From positions 229,059 through 293,058 of the forward strand of contig WNYE01000054.1 of assembly GCA_021396245.1 (NCBI GenBank): a stretch of 64,000 bases of DNA, written 5' to 3'. Made by a program: the position numbers and the translations under genes. Below, in pieces: positions 21,073 through 31,812 of the stretch. How positions within the stretch are numbered: position 1 is the stretch's first letter; each line of letters begins with the position of its first letter. The notes below the pieces were generated by a model. It was not told where the DNA came from. It saw only the letters and a program-made list of their open reading frames with translations, and made no database searches. The stretch comes from Sporothrix humicola. Its lineage: Eukaryota > Ascomycota > Sordariomycetes > Ophiostomatales > Ophiostomataceae.

Positions 21073-21944
21073 CTTGAGGGATAGTTTGGAGTTGAAGAGT
21101 TTTTTTGTTTTGGTTGTTGAGAGGGGTAGCTGGCCGGTGAGAAATGGCTGTTGAGTCTGAGTGTTGTTGTGTGATTGTTGTTGTGATATGGAAAAGAATT
21201 CATGAGACTACGACGGCAGGTATGGCTTGTTATATACTGTTTTCTACTGTCCTCGTAGGTACTGTGTTGTGCATATGAACATTAGTTTACTTGTGTATGT
21301 GAACAATCATTGTTCACGTGTTCAGTGAATGAACAATCCTGAGCCCCATTATCGGCTGGATTATGAACAAAACGGCGCAAGGTTAGATGTATCAGAGTAC
21401 GGTGAACAACACCCAATGGCTTGTTCAAACCTGCAACAGGCGTATTTTGAACAAAGGACATGTGCACAGTCCAGCAGATAACAAAATATACAGTAGAATT
21501 TCATTGAGACGCATGTTATGATCACTCATTCGTTATTTACAATTTTTTTAGGCTGACAAATGAAAGAACTGACGAAAAGGATCGGTGGCCATGCAACCGT
21601 CTTAGAAGCATATCGTGGAAACATTGATTAGATTGTGATGGGGGCTGTTAAGACGAGATGAAATACAGTATCTTCGTCGAAAATCATCACTACGTTCAAA
21701 TTCAAATATTGAGGGATAACTACGGGTTTAATCATGGCAATTTGGAGTCACATGTATCGAGGTTATGGGTCAGGTTGTGGAAAAGAAAAGAAAAAAAAAA
21801 ATGTATTGTTATATAACAGTGTGATCACCGAAATGTAGCCAGCCAGACCAGCCAGTGGTTACAAGTTACTCGAAGCTACATCATGTTTACTTACCTCTGT
21901 CGCCCGCAGTTTGTGAGAGGATATGTGTATGAAAATACAAACCC
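21073..21944. other. promoter of gene A and 3' flank of gene B
   Basis: AT-rich. Holds the TGAACA cluster listed separately. From 21480 to 21900 it is AT-rich with a short A run (21790-21800) and no coding signal. Confidence 0.6.
21276..21453. promoter_or_regulatory. nine-copy TGAACA/TGTTCA cluster upstream of gene A
   Basis: Exact hexamers start at 21276, 21300, 21311, 21319, 21330, 21364, 21403, 21422 and 21448, on both strands. Two are paired as inverted repeats with 5-bp spacers (21300-21316 and 21319-21335); the first is a perfect 17-bp palindrome about a central C. About 0.1 copy is expected by chance in this length. It looks like a dimeric regulator's binding array. No known fungal factor with this half-site is asserted. 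Confidence 0.7.
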
Positions 21945-22172
21945 TTAAACCACAGGGCGCTTGCGCCAGGGGGCGCAAGTGCAGCACTCACCGTGAAGCC
22001 AGACCGACTTCGTCTCCAACTCGTCATTTTTGGCAGGGCAAGACGTCGCAAAGCGCTTCAGGTTGGCCACGCCCTTGCCCAACGCGTCGACACACGCATT
22101 CGTCTTCTTGATCACCTTCTCGCTGTGGCCGCACTGCTCGTAGCCATAGTAGGTAACGGCGAACTTGCACAT
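21945..22172 (-). CDS. small Cys-rich protein B (tandem family)
   Basis: A 75-residue protein starting MCKFAVTYYGYEQCGH, with middle cysteines (NACVD, TSCPA) and a terminal C-x2-C in GECCTCAP. The start, the YxYxxCGH element and the end align with gene C (YYKYRCGH and VCKDC) and more loosely with gene A. The CGH after a Tyr-rich strand is typical of small fungal zinc-knuckle-like proteins. A GTGAGT occurs inside the last codons, but reading through it keeps the conserved C-x2-C, so no intron is called. There is no signal peptide. Six TGAACA/TGTTCA copies lie 199-544 bp upstream. Function is unknown. Confidence 0.7.
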   Translation of the reverse strand: MCKFAVTYYGYEQCGHSEKVIKKTNACVDALGKGVANLKRFATSCPAKNDELETKSVWLHGECCTCAPWRKRPVV

Positions 22173-23085
22173 TTTGAAGGTGGGTGAAGAGGAAACGACT
22201 GTTTTTTAGTGTTTGAAACGCTGGATAAAAGTATTGGTGAGAGTTGCGAATGTAAGTAATGATGCTATTCAAGTATTGTTTTGTTGATGATGATGAAGAA
22301 GACAAGCATAAAATTGATAACATATGACCCCGCTTCTTATACTCGAGTCGTGAATATGGTCGTGATGCTGTGAACAGCAAGAAAAATGTAATTTTGTCGC
22401 TCCCCATTGACATGGTGAACTGTTTTCTTTCAATGAGAAAACAGACCTCATTGTTTCGTTCGTGTTCAGAAAGAGAAAAAAAAAATTGGCAATATGAAAG
22501 ATGAAAGTTAAAGGTTAGCCGAGAAAGAGAACAATTGAAGATGTGATTGAACAGATTTGTTTGTTCGCTTCTCTTTGACAATGCTTTGTGTGTTCTGGGC
22601 CCTTTGTTCCCCAACAATGGTTTTGTTTACATTAAACCTGTTCACAACGTCTCTTTGTCTAGTCTGATGAACAGCACAGCCTCGCCTTGGACATTCAATT
22701 ATTGTATCATTGAACATTATTAGCCTACACGTCAATGAGACACCAAATAATCAGTCCCCTGCGATGAAATGAACCCCGATGAATGTCGGACTTTTCGTAT
22801 CGTGGACCATGTGTCTTTACTTTGGCCGTATTCAAACGATGCTTGTTATTTTGCTTTTGTATGGAATTCTCGGTTCAGCCTTGTGTAGTAGACAATTCTT
22901 TATCACGGATATCTCGGGAAATGGACATAATATGTTCGAGTAGGAAAAGAAAAACGATTAAATGGGGGAAAATACTTACCTGGCAGCCCGGAGCTCATCA
23001 GTCCGATCTACAGACATTGAGGGCAAACTACCTTGCTCACCATTCTTGATTCTACCTACATCTTTTTTGTCAAGCCCACCTCCAT
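22173..23085. other. promoter of gene B and 3' flank of gene C
   Basis: AT-rich, with the TGAACA copies listed separately. No other coding region is supported. Confidence 0.6.
22371..22716. promoter_or_regulatory. six TGAACA/TGTTCA copies upstream of gene B
   Basis: Exact hexamers start at 22371, 22463, 22548, 22639, 22668 and 22711, with one-base variants at 22415, 22562, 22591 and 22605. This is the same element that clusters upstream of gene A; the expectation in 346 bp is about 0.2. Confidence 0.6.
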
Positions 23086-23292
23086 CTACAGCTCCGCCTC
23101 CTGCTTGGCGGCCTTGCAGTCCTTGCAGACCGAGAACCATTTCGACGTTTCCTTGTCGGTAATCTTCCAGTCGGTCTCTGGGCACTGTCTCAGATCTTTC
23201 AGGATAGACTTTGCGCAGAGCCGTCCCTCTGAGCGCACGTGCCGGGAATGGCCGCAGCGGTACTTATAGTACTGGGCGGTGATGTTGCACAT
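23086..23292 (-). CDS. small Cys-rich protein C (tandem family)
   Basis: A 68-residue protein starting MCNITAQYYKYRCGHS, with GRLCAK and RQCPET in the middle and a terminal C-x2-C (SVCKDC) before an acidic tail. It aligns with gene B over YYxYxCGH and over the W-x3-C-x2-C end (KWFSVCKDC against VWLHGECCTC). The frame is open upstream and would add a hydrophobic segment from 23430. The ATG at 23292 is chosen because all three paralogues start MC at that point; a secreted isoform cannot be ruled out. Three TGAAC-type elements lie 159-203 bp upstream. Function is unknown. Confidence 0.7.
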   Translation of the reverse strand: MCNITAQYYKYRCGHSRHVRSEGRLCAKSILKDLRQCPETDWKITDKETSKWFSVCKDCKAAKQEAEL

Positions 23293-23838
23293 TGCTGCGG
23301 AGAGTGAACTGGAAGATTGTGAAAGAAGACTGTCGCAGGAAAAGCTAAATGGTCCGTAGATGGTATGGGTTAGTAGTGATGGTAGTACGAGAAAAAAAAA
23401 AGATAAAGTCAGGTAAGATGCTACAGACATTTATATCAGATACAAGCTCGTGAACGATTGTATCATCTTGTTCAGTGAAAAGGCCTGCTTGTTCACGACA
23501 ATGCAAACGGCGAGAATACACCGTAAATTCCCACAGTCGCCCTACCTTGTTCTTTGTCTCCGCATCAGTTATCCAGTTCAGACTCTTCAAGACTACAGGT
23601 TAACATTCCCATTCATTTTCACTTTTTTATCATAATTTCATCACATCAAATCTTTACACTTTTCTATTGTATTGTACCGCACTGAAGCTATTTGTGAAAA
23701 ATCAAAATCTCGAAATAAAATATTTTTGTATCCGTAATCGCAAAACCCTAAACGAAATATTTTTGTAAACCTGTAAATGCAAAAACTATTCATTCAAATC
23801 ACAGACCCAGCCATCTGTAAACTACACCGCCTCACCCC
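23293..23838. other. promoter of gene C and 3' flank of the lysine gene
   Basis: Holds the TGAAC-type elements at 23451-23495 and an AT-rich stretch (23630-23780). No gene is seen. Confidence 0.6.
23451..23495. promoter_or_regulatory. TGAAC-type elements upstream of gene C
   Basis: TGAACG at 23451 and TGTTCA at 23469 and 23490, all within 45 bp. This is the same motif as upstream of genes A and B, at a similar distance from the ATG. Confidence 0.5.
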
Positions 23839-25930
23839 CTACTTGGCAGCCGAGCGTCCGCCCAGCTGGCCCGCCGAGATGTTGGCCAGGGCGGCCTCGC
23901 TCAACTGCGGCAAAGACGTGGCCGCACCGGCAGGCGGTGCCGGCAGGAAGCCGGCCGCCACCAGGTAGGCGAGGTAGGCGCCCATTGTGGGGAGCGGGAC
24001 AGAGTTGTCGGACGCCTTGGAGTTGGCGTCGTACAGCGACAGTGCGCCCTGTGTCTGGCGGTCGTCGAGCTCGGGCGCGAGGGAGTTGCCGGGGAGGTCG
24101 CCGACGACCATGTGGAAGAGGGGCAACAAAGCGTGCTCCTTGCCTCCCGCAGAGTTGGCCTCGTCGTCGACATAGGCCTTGACACTGGCGGACCAGTCGG
24201 CATAGGGCACCTGGGGCGCGGTGTAGCCGTAGGCCTCGAGAGCGCCCATCCAGTCGTTGAGCGTGGGGCGGGGGTGGCCGGTGACCTGGGCGACTGCCAA
24301 AGACACACCGTTTGACGCCTCAGCGAGGTGGAAGGCGGCCGAGACGACGATGCGGTTGACCTGCGTGACGGGGACGGCGTTCAAAGTGTTAGAGATGTCG
24401 GGGCGCGAGCCGACCTGGAGACAGCCCTTCCAGAGGCGCACCAAAAAGTCGTCGGTGACGGACGTGCCCGTGACAGGGTCGCCGGTAATGTAGCCCGAGC
24501 GGATAATGGCACCGACCAGACCGCGGCGGCCGGCTTCCCGCAGCACGTACTCGCTGGCCCACTTGGACTGGCCGTAGCCCGTGGCCAGGCCCTTGCGGCT
24601 GCCGGCCAGGTCGTCGGTCTCGAGGACGGGTGTTCCGTTGGGGCCGGCGGCCTGCTGGATGTAGTGGTCGTTGTCGAGGGCGGAGGTGGAGCTGACAAAC
24701 GCTAGACGTTTGGGCTTGCTTCCCGTGGAACAGAGCTCGATGCAAGTCATTGTGCTCAGGACGTTGGCGGCGCGCAGGACCGAGTAGGGTAGCATCCAGT
24801 TGACCTGGGCGCCGTTGTGGATGACGGCGTCGACGGTGTTGGAGAGGTTCTCCCAAACGTCGGCGGCCAGACCGAACTGGGGCTTGGAAAAGTCGCCGAC
24901 GACAACCTGGACGCGGGGCGTCGGCGAGGCGGCGAGCCACTCGGAGTTCCAGAGACCGTAGGCCTTCATGACGGACTCGAGACGGCCCAGGCCCTCGGCG
25001 GCATCCTTGGCGCGCACCAGGGCAACGACGTTGGACTTGGTGGGGCCCTCGATGAGCTCGTGGACAATGTAGGAGCCGAGGAAGCCGGTAGCGCCGGTCA
25101 GCAGGACGGTGGGGGCGCCTTCAAGAGAAGATGGGGCGGCGGGGATACTGGCCGGCAGGTGGCTGGCCAGCTCGCGGGCGTCGACGGCATAGGCCTCGTC
25201 CTCGGCGTTGGCGTCGTTTTCGAGAGGCACGGCGTCGAGACGCAGACCAATGGGATCCTGGGCGCGGTCGATTTCGGCGGCGAGGGCCTCGAGGGTCTGG
25301 TGCTGGAAGATGGCGCGCATGGGCACGTCAATGTCCTTCCACTCCTTGGTGAGGCGGAAGAACATTTGCTGCGCGAGAATCGAGTGCCCGCCCTCATCGA
25401 AGAAGTTGGACTCGGGCCGCAGGGCGCGCGCAAAGCAGTTGGGGATGACCGAGGCCCAGATGCTGGCGAGGCGCTGCTGGGTGTCCGTCAGCTTGGGGGC
25501 GACAGACGAGGCGCGGCGCTTGGCCAGGAAGGCGAGGTCGGCCTCGTCGGGGAAGGGCAGGGCAGCCTTGTCGATCTTGCCGTTGGGGTTCAGCGGCATT
25601 CTGGCCAGCGGAATGAACAGACTCGGGACGGCGTAGGAGGGCAGGCGGCCGGCCAAAAACTTCTTGGTGTCCTCGGAGAGCGAGCGGAAGCGCAGCAGCA
25701 TCTGGCCAATGGACTCGTCGGGCGACTGGGCGGTGTCGAGCTGGGCGCGCGAGTTGCGCGACCGCGTGGCGCCCTGGGCCTCGAGCTCTTCGAGGTGCTG
25801 GAACCAGCGCTTGGTCTCGGGGACAAAGTAGGTGACCAGGGTGTGCTCCTCGTTCTTGTCGCGGCGGACGAGGGTGACGTTTTCGCGCAGGTAGGGGTGC
25901 TGCGACAGGTGGGCGTCGATCTCGCCGAGC

Positions 25931-25961
<31 letters not shown>

Positions 25962-27507
25962 AGTCGATGCGGCCGGTGCACTCGACACTGCCGTCGGGCC
26001 GGCGGCGGCCCAAATCGCCCGTCTTGTAGAGGCGGTCCTTGGGGTTGGGGTTGTCGACGAACCAGTTGGCGACAAACTTGGAGCGGTTGAGCTCCTTGGT
26101 CTTTTCGTCGTCGCCTAGGTAGCCGCGGGCCAGGCCACCCGCCCGCAAGAACAGCTCGCCCTGCTCGCCAATGTCGCAGAGGCGCTTGGGGTTCTCGCGG
26201 TCGACGACCAGCAGCTGCACGTTTTGCATGCCCTGGCCGACGGGGATGATGTCGGGCAGCGAGTCGAGGTAGTCCGGCTCCTCGTTCTTGCTGGGAATCT
26301 TGAGGTACGAGACGGCGCGCTGGCTTTCGGTCGAACCATAAAGATTGATGATGCTAGCGCCGTTGGCCAGGTTGCGCAGCTTGGTGGTGTCCTTCTTGGT
26401 CAGCTGGTCGCCGACAAAGAACGCATTCCGCAGCGCGCCGATGCGGGCCGTGGCGCCGCCAACGAGAATCTGGCCCATGGCCGGCGTCAAGTGCGTCACC
26501 GTCACCTTGCTCTCCTTCATCCACTCGGCCAGCAGCTCGTAGGCAATCACCTCGACGGGCGGGATAATGATCTTGGCGCCCAGGAACAGCGGCGTGAAAA
26601 TGTCGCGCTGGATCGGGTCGTGCGCAATGCCCGAAAGCATCGTGAACCGGTCCTGGTCCGACAGCCCAAACCGCTCGGCCATCCACGGGAAGTAGTGCGT
26701 CAGCGAGAAGTGGCGGCCCAGTACGCCCTTGGGCCGGCCCTCGGAGCCGCTCGTGTACGACAGGGTCGGCGCAGCCTCGGGGCCCACGTCGATGCCTGTG
26801 GGGTCTTCGCTGCTGTATGTCTCGGGGTCGAGCGCGTCCTTGCCGTTGGCGACCACGCCGCCCTTGAGCTGGCCGTCGTCGCACAGCTGCAGCGCCGGGA
26901 TCGACGACTTGAGGTCCAGTGTCGTCGCCACAAACTCCTGGACCGGCGCCGACAGCGGGCCCGACTCGCGGTTGGCCTTGTCGATGCATACCAGGAAGCG
27001 CGGCCGCGCAATGTCGAGCAGCACCTTTTGGCGCTCGGCGGGGTACTGCGGGTCGATGACGCTGACCGTAGCGCCCGCCTTGAGGGCGCCCATATACGCC
27101 ACAACTAAATCAACGCCGCGGTAGGCGTAGATCATGGCCACATCGCCAATCTGGCAGCCATGCGCAATCAGGTGGTGGGCGAGCCGGTTGGCGCCCTCGT
27201 TGATCTGGCGATACGTAAATGACCGCTCGGGGCTCTGCGAGCTCTTGGTCTCGACGACGCACTCCCGGTCGGGGAACTGCTTGGCATTGGCGGCGAAGAT
27301 GTCGTGGATGGCTAGAGGAGAGAGATGTTGCGTCAGATACAATTGGAACACAAATGCGATGCCGAAAACGGAGGTGTCATCACAACAGGCACACAGCATC
27401 GACAGGGCCGAAAAGCTACCAGAGGACTGCAACAATGCAAACTTACCTCCACGAAACTGCTCCCAATGGAGATCGATTGTCGGATCGGGTGGTGCTGGGG
27501 CGGCCAT
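23839..27507 (-). CDS. lys2: L-2-aminoadipate reductase (large subunit)
   Basis: Reduces L-2-aminoadipate to the semialdehyde in the fungal lysine pathway, as an adenylation-carrier-reductase enzyme. Exons 27507-27447 and 27311-23839 flank a 135-bp intron (GTAAGT donor, CTCTAG acceptor), giving 1177 residues. The intron length is a multiple of three with no stop, so an unspliced frame also exists. Adenylation domain: YTSGSEGRPKGV, YGSTESQ and YKTGDLGR. The carrier Ser is S664 in FFDEGGHSI, the phosphopantetheine site. The reductase Rossmann motif is GATGFLG (760-766) and the catalytic pair is Y933/K937 in YGQSK. Length and order are those of fungal Lys2. A separate phosphopantetheinyl transferase must activate it; none is in the window. 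A TGAGTCA site lies upstream. Confidence 0.95.
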
Positions 27508-29704
27508 GATGTGTGGAATGGTGATGTGTTGGGTATTGTTGGGAGGAAAGGAAAAGGAAAGACTGAAGAAAAAAGACGAAAGGGAGAGTCACATTTCTTA
27601 AAGCAGAAATGCCATCGCCAATTGACCAATTCGCCAATGGGAGCCCCGCCGAAACAGGCACTCTGCAGCTAAAATTTTCATAGAGCTCGCGCCTGCCCGT
27701 GAGTCACGAGCACCTCTGCCGCGACCAGTCTCTGGCAGGCCCCAAATAACTGCTACAGCGCTACAACTACAGCTGCCAGTCCCCCGAACAATATTTTTCC
27801 GCCACCTGACAGATAGCTTTTTAGCTCATTACACCTGCTTTGGCTCTTCTTTGGCGCATCTTTCTTTGCTCTTCTGTGGTGGGGTAGATTCATCGACTCA
27901 CGTTTCGCTGCCAAATTCCTGTCGCTTTCGTCAGTGAGGGGCAGCTCCGTAAGTCGGGACTGGCCTTTCTCGTCCAACAAAGCCGGGGTAAAAGCTTGCA
28001 CGCGGTGTGAGCGCGCCCTGCCCAGTAACACCAATGCAAGAAGACCCACTTTACTTCCACGCCTTTGTTACCCGAACAAATGGCACAGAATCCACTCTGA
28101 CGTTGTCATCGTATTGCAAGCACAACTGAAATCATCAGAAATATTTTCGACGCCATATTCTCAACATTGAACTGTTCAACAGTTGTTGAGATGATCGTGT
28201 GTGTTCAGACAAAAAAGGAGGAGAAAAGATGTTTAAAAACTCAAAAAGAAAATTTTCAGATTTAAATTTTTAAAAGGAAAAACAATAAGCAAAAAACTTT
28301 TCATCTCTCAAACTAAAACAAACAAAATTTAAAAGATCAAGGTGAATGAATAAATAAAACAAAAATAATTACTAAATTATTGCGATAGAAAAAGAGGGTA
28401 GCAAACGCCATTCTGTACCATAGTGAAGAGATGTCTCATCTGTCAAGTCCATAAAAATATAAAGTGTCCCGCTGTTCTGTCGCCCATCGACAAGACGCCT
28501 TCGCCTGTGAATATCAACGAGCGCCATCGTGAGATCCCATAAGTCGTTAAACGTGTAAACTAAACATAAAAAGAGGCAAACAATAAACAAGCTGCAAACA
28601 AACTGAAAGAAACAAAACGCTGAGCAGGAACATGATAAGCCAAAAAAAAAAAAAGGACCCAAGGGCCAGTGCTCTGTAGATGCATTGCGAGTCGGTCTGG
28701 CTATCCACCGAAAACTCTTCGCGCTGCTCACACAGAAAGTTAAAATAAAACTGTAGCCCAGGTATGGCCACGACCGAGATCATGCCCTTCGGCTTGACCT
28801 CCACGAATGAAACCATTGTGTACTCCCTCCTTCTTGGAGATGAGGCACTAACTGGTTTCTGGGAACGTTGCTTTCCGGAACGTTTCTTTTCCGGACAGCA
28901 TCCGCAGCTCCCTTGCCGTCTTTCTTGCCAGGTAAGAATCCCTAGTCACCTCAAGAAGAGCCATTTGCAAGGTGCCACTCACCCTCCTACCATCCACTTT
29001 TCTACAAAATGGCTGGTCATTAGAGGAATGTTCCCGAAGATAAAAATATAACAGTGAAAACGTGAAAAATGTGAGAAGAAAAAGAAGAAAAGTGAAAATC
29101 GTGAAAAGAAAAACGTTGGCCGTCACCCAGATCGTTGTCGGCTGAACGTTCATAGTCCATCCGGAGACGACCCTGGGATACATGGCCATAAGAAGAGGTA
29201 ATGAGAACGTAACCCGCACATCTGAAATGGAAGACATGGGGTCCCAAAAAAAGGAAATGCATCGAACCATGGAAAGAACAAAAAAAAAAGGCAGGAATGA
29301 AAATCAAAGTGCCGAAGAAAGAAAACAGGAAACAGTAAAGTGTGAAACACAATCATGAGAAGGTTCATCAGTAAAACAAATGTGAAGAGAAGAAGTGATA
29401 AGGAAGTGCCGAAAAGGAAGAGCGAAGCGTCTCGCGCCCACGCGTCGACGTTCCATTTCTGAAATGTCGACTGAAGTGAGGGGAAACCGATGCGCTCTTC
29501 GGGTGGCTACCATCTGCGACAACCAATAATGACTGTGCCGATGAAAAGAAAAGAAGGTTTTTTTTTTTTTTTTTGGTAAGGCCTCGCCTTTTGACTTTTT
29601 TTCCTGGAAATGGCAACTGTTTTGAAAACAAGAGTCTGGACCGAGAAAATGAGAGAAGAAACACATCCCACTGGAGAAATGAAAAATTAAAATCTGACCA
29701 TCTT
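27508..29704. other. lys2 promoter and AT-rich stretch with possible gene relic
   Basis: 27508-28150 is the lysine gene's upstream region. 28150-28400 is AT-rich with a 15-bp palindrome (28170-28184) and TGTTCA copies. On the minus strand, 28816 down to about 28650 reads like coding sequence (MVSFVEVKPKG, FNFLCEQREEF), and 28560-28375 has another protein-like stretch (LWDLTMALVDIHRRRRL). No convincing GT-AG intron joins them, so this may be a relic or an unmodelled gene. 29050-29700 has long purine-rich runs and a T run at 29560. Confidence 0.4.
27700..27706. promoter_or_regulatory. Gcn4/CPC1-type site TGAGTCA
   Basis: TGAGTCA lies 193 bp upstream of the aminoadipate reductase ATG. Lysine biosynthesis is a classic target of general amino-acid control. 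The single heptamer could be chance, but position and gene function support it. Confidence 0.55.
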
Positions 29705-31812
29705 TCAGTAAGTGGCGCCGAGGGACAAAAAGTCAAACTCGAGCGGGTCACCAGGCGAATACTGTTGCGAGAACTCAAAGTGAGCTGCGTCAGGGTTCTG
29801 TCCGACAACAAACGCGTGAGCAGTGCCCTGGGTGATGGTGGTCCCAGAAGGGCTGCTCACAAACCCGCCGGACGAGTAGAGACTAGACATCTCGTGGGGA
29901 AATTGGCCCGATCCCGGCTGTTGCTCAAGGAAATGAGCAGACGAGATGAGGCCGGTACTCTGGGCAGACATGGCCGCCACAGCGGCAACATCCTGCTCCG
30001 AAAGTGGGATAATACCCATGCCAAGATGGGTGTAATTCGGAACGTTGCCCATGTCTGCGACGCCAGCGGTGGCTACCATGTTTTCAATGGCATCCTCGTC
30101 AACGGGTATCTTTTCCTGGACTTCGCTGAAGATAGTGTCACCCTCCGCATAGACGTTGCCTGGGTCGACTGCAGCATCGACTGTGAATTCTTCCATCCAC
30201 TTCTTGAGCTCGTTCATCGGAGGCCAGTCGCCGCCACCGTCGGCATCTGGGTTGTTGCCGTTGTTGACAGGCGGTGCCTGACTGTTGGTGCCTTTGCGCG
30301 ACGGCTTCTGCTTGAAGTGCGTGCGACGAAGATGGGCGGCTGCGTTGTAGTACATGCCATATGCCTTGCCGTCTCTGCAATGCTTGCAGTCGGCCAGTGG
30401 CCGGATGGCCTGGACAGAGCTCGGCACACCTCGCGTGTGGGGGTCAACGCACCGCCACTTCTTGAATATCATGGCATGTTTTGAGGCCTTGTGTCTCCGA
30501 AGCTCGTGATCGCCACGGAACCCATCTGGGCACATACTGCAGAGATCGCACATGATCTTCTTGGACTTGGGCCGTTCACGCTTAGCCTTGGCAATCTCAA
30601 CCTTGGCATTGGCGGTGGCTTCGCCCTCCTTGACCGGGCCAGAGGTCGACACGCGCATGGACTGATGCGTGCCTCCATTGGGAGTTGGCTTCACCGGCGC
30701 CATTGCCTTGGGCTGGAGCTGGTTCTTGCTGGCATTGTCCAGTTGACGGCGCAAAGACGTCTTGGCACGGACGCGAAGGGAGATGGAGTTGTTTGAACGG
30801 GCGCTTGTGCTAGAGAGAGATCGCTGCATGTCGGTAGAAAGGTTCTGCGAGCCCGTGTAGTCGGGGAAGGCGAATGTTTCCATGTCGGGAGTGTTCAAGC
30901 CAAAAGAAGATTGAGTGTTAAGAGTCTCCGTTCTTTCCATCGGCCGAGAAGCCTCCGGTGAGTACGTGGTGCCCTGGGGCAGCTGAAGGTTGTGACCAGC
31001 ACGATCCGCAGCCGAGTACAGGGATCCGATGCCACGAACATCGTCGGAAACAAAGTAGGCCTTGGGAGAAGCGTTGTCGGTTCCCATGTTGTCACTGTAG
31101 CTCATGGCAAGCGCGGTTTCAGCAGCAGTGCCATACGAGCCCAGAAATGAACCGCGGGAGTCGACGTGAACCATGTTGACAGCCGCAGCGATGTTGTCAC
31201 TAAAGCCGTCACTCTGGCGTCCGCTCATGGCCGCATCAAAGGTCGTGTCCTCGGTAAGTGAACCACAGGTGGAAGGGTTCGAGTAAAGAGTAGTTTGGCT
31301 CGCGTCAACAAAGTTCGTTGAGAAAAGCCCGGCTGTGTCAGGGTTCATGCTGTTGAGAGGGACGGCGAGTTGATTTTGGTCTTCAAGGTAGCCTCTGGAC
31401 CGCAGGTATTGTTCTGGTTCCATGCCGATGCTGTCAAAGCCCAAATCTGTCAGGCCGTGGGAGCCGTCGAGATTTAAGCCAGATGACATCATGTTGTGAG
31501 GCTGCGAGAAGTGTCTCGGTGTCACGTTGTTGAGCGGGTGGGCAGAATAAGGCGAGCTGAACGACGGGGCCATGTTGACGGAGGTCGGTACATGTACCTG
31601 AGGAGAGGACTGAGACGTCCTGGACCGCTTCAGCGGTGGCGCTTGTGTGGCTCCATCGTCGGAGATGAAGTTCTGTTCCTGTTAGTCAACATGTTGACGA
31701 CAAAGGTCAATACACTGGAAGGGGAGGGAAAACCTACCTTTGTCCGGGGTATTGTCTGTTTTACACCAACAGGAAGGCCATCAAAATTTCGCGCGGTATT
31801 CCGATGGGCCAT
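29705..31812 (-). CDS. C2H2 zinc-finger regulator (DUF7896-like)
   Basis: Predicted nuclear regulator of 682 residues. Exon 1 (31812-31738) encodes MAHRNTARNFDGLPVGVKQT onward. A 59-bp intron (GTAGGT donor, GACTAAC branch, CAG acceptor) joins it in phase to exon 2 (31678-29705), starting EQNFISDD. Without this exon the protein would begin 60 codons later at an internal Met. The long N-terminus is Ser/Asn/Gly-rich. Two atypical fingers follow: CDLC...HELRRHKASKH (402-426) and CKHC...HLRRTH (456-479), separated by a conserved WRCVDP. The tail is acidic and may activate transcription. This arrangement matches the DUF7896-type family of filamentous fungi; targets are unknown. The upstream leader is pyrimidine-rich and gene-free. 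Confidence 0.8.

Noticed and set aside
24817..26118. Long plus-strand open frame opposite lys2
   Set aside because: Antisense shadow of GC-rich codons; composition lacks any family pattern, while the other strand is a complete reductase.
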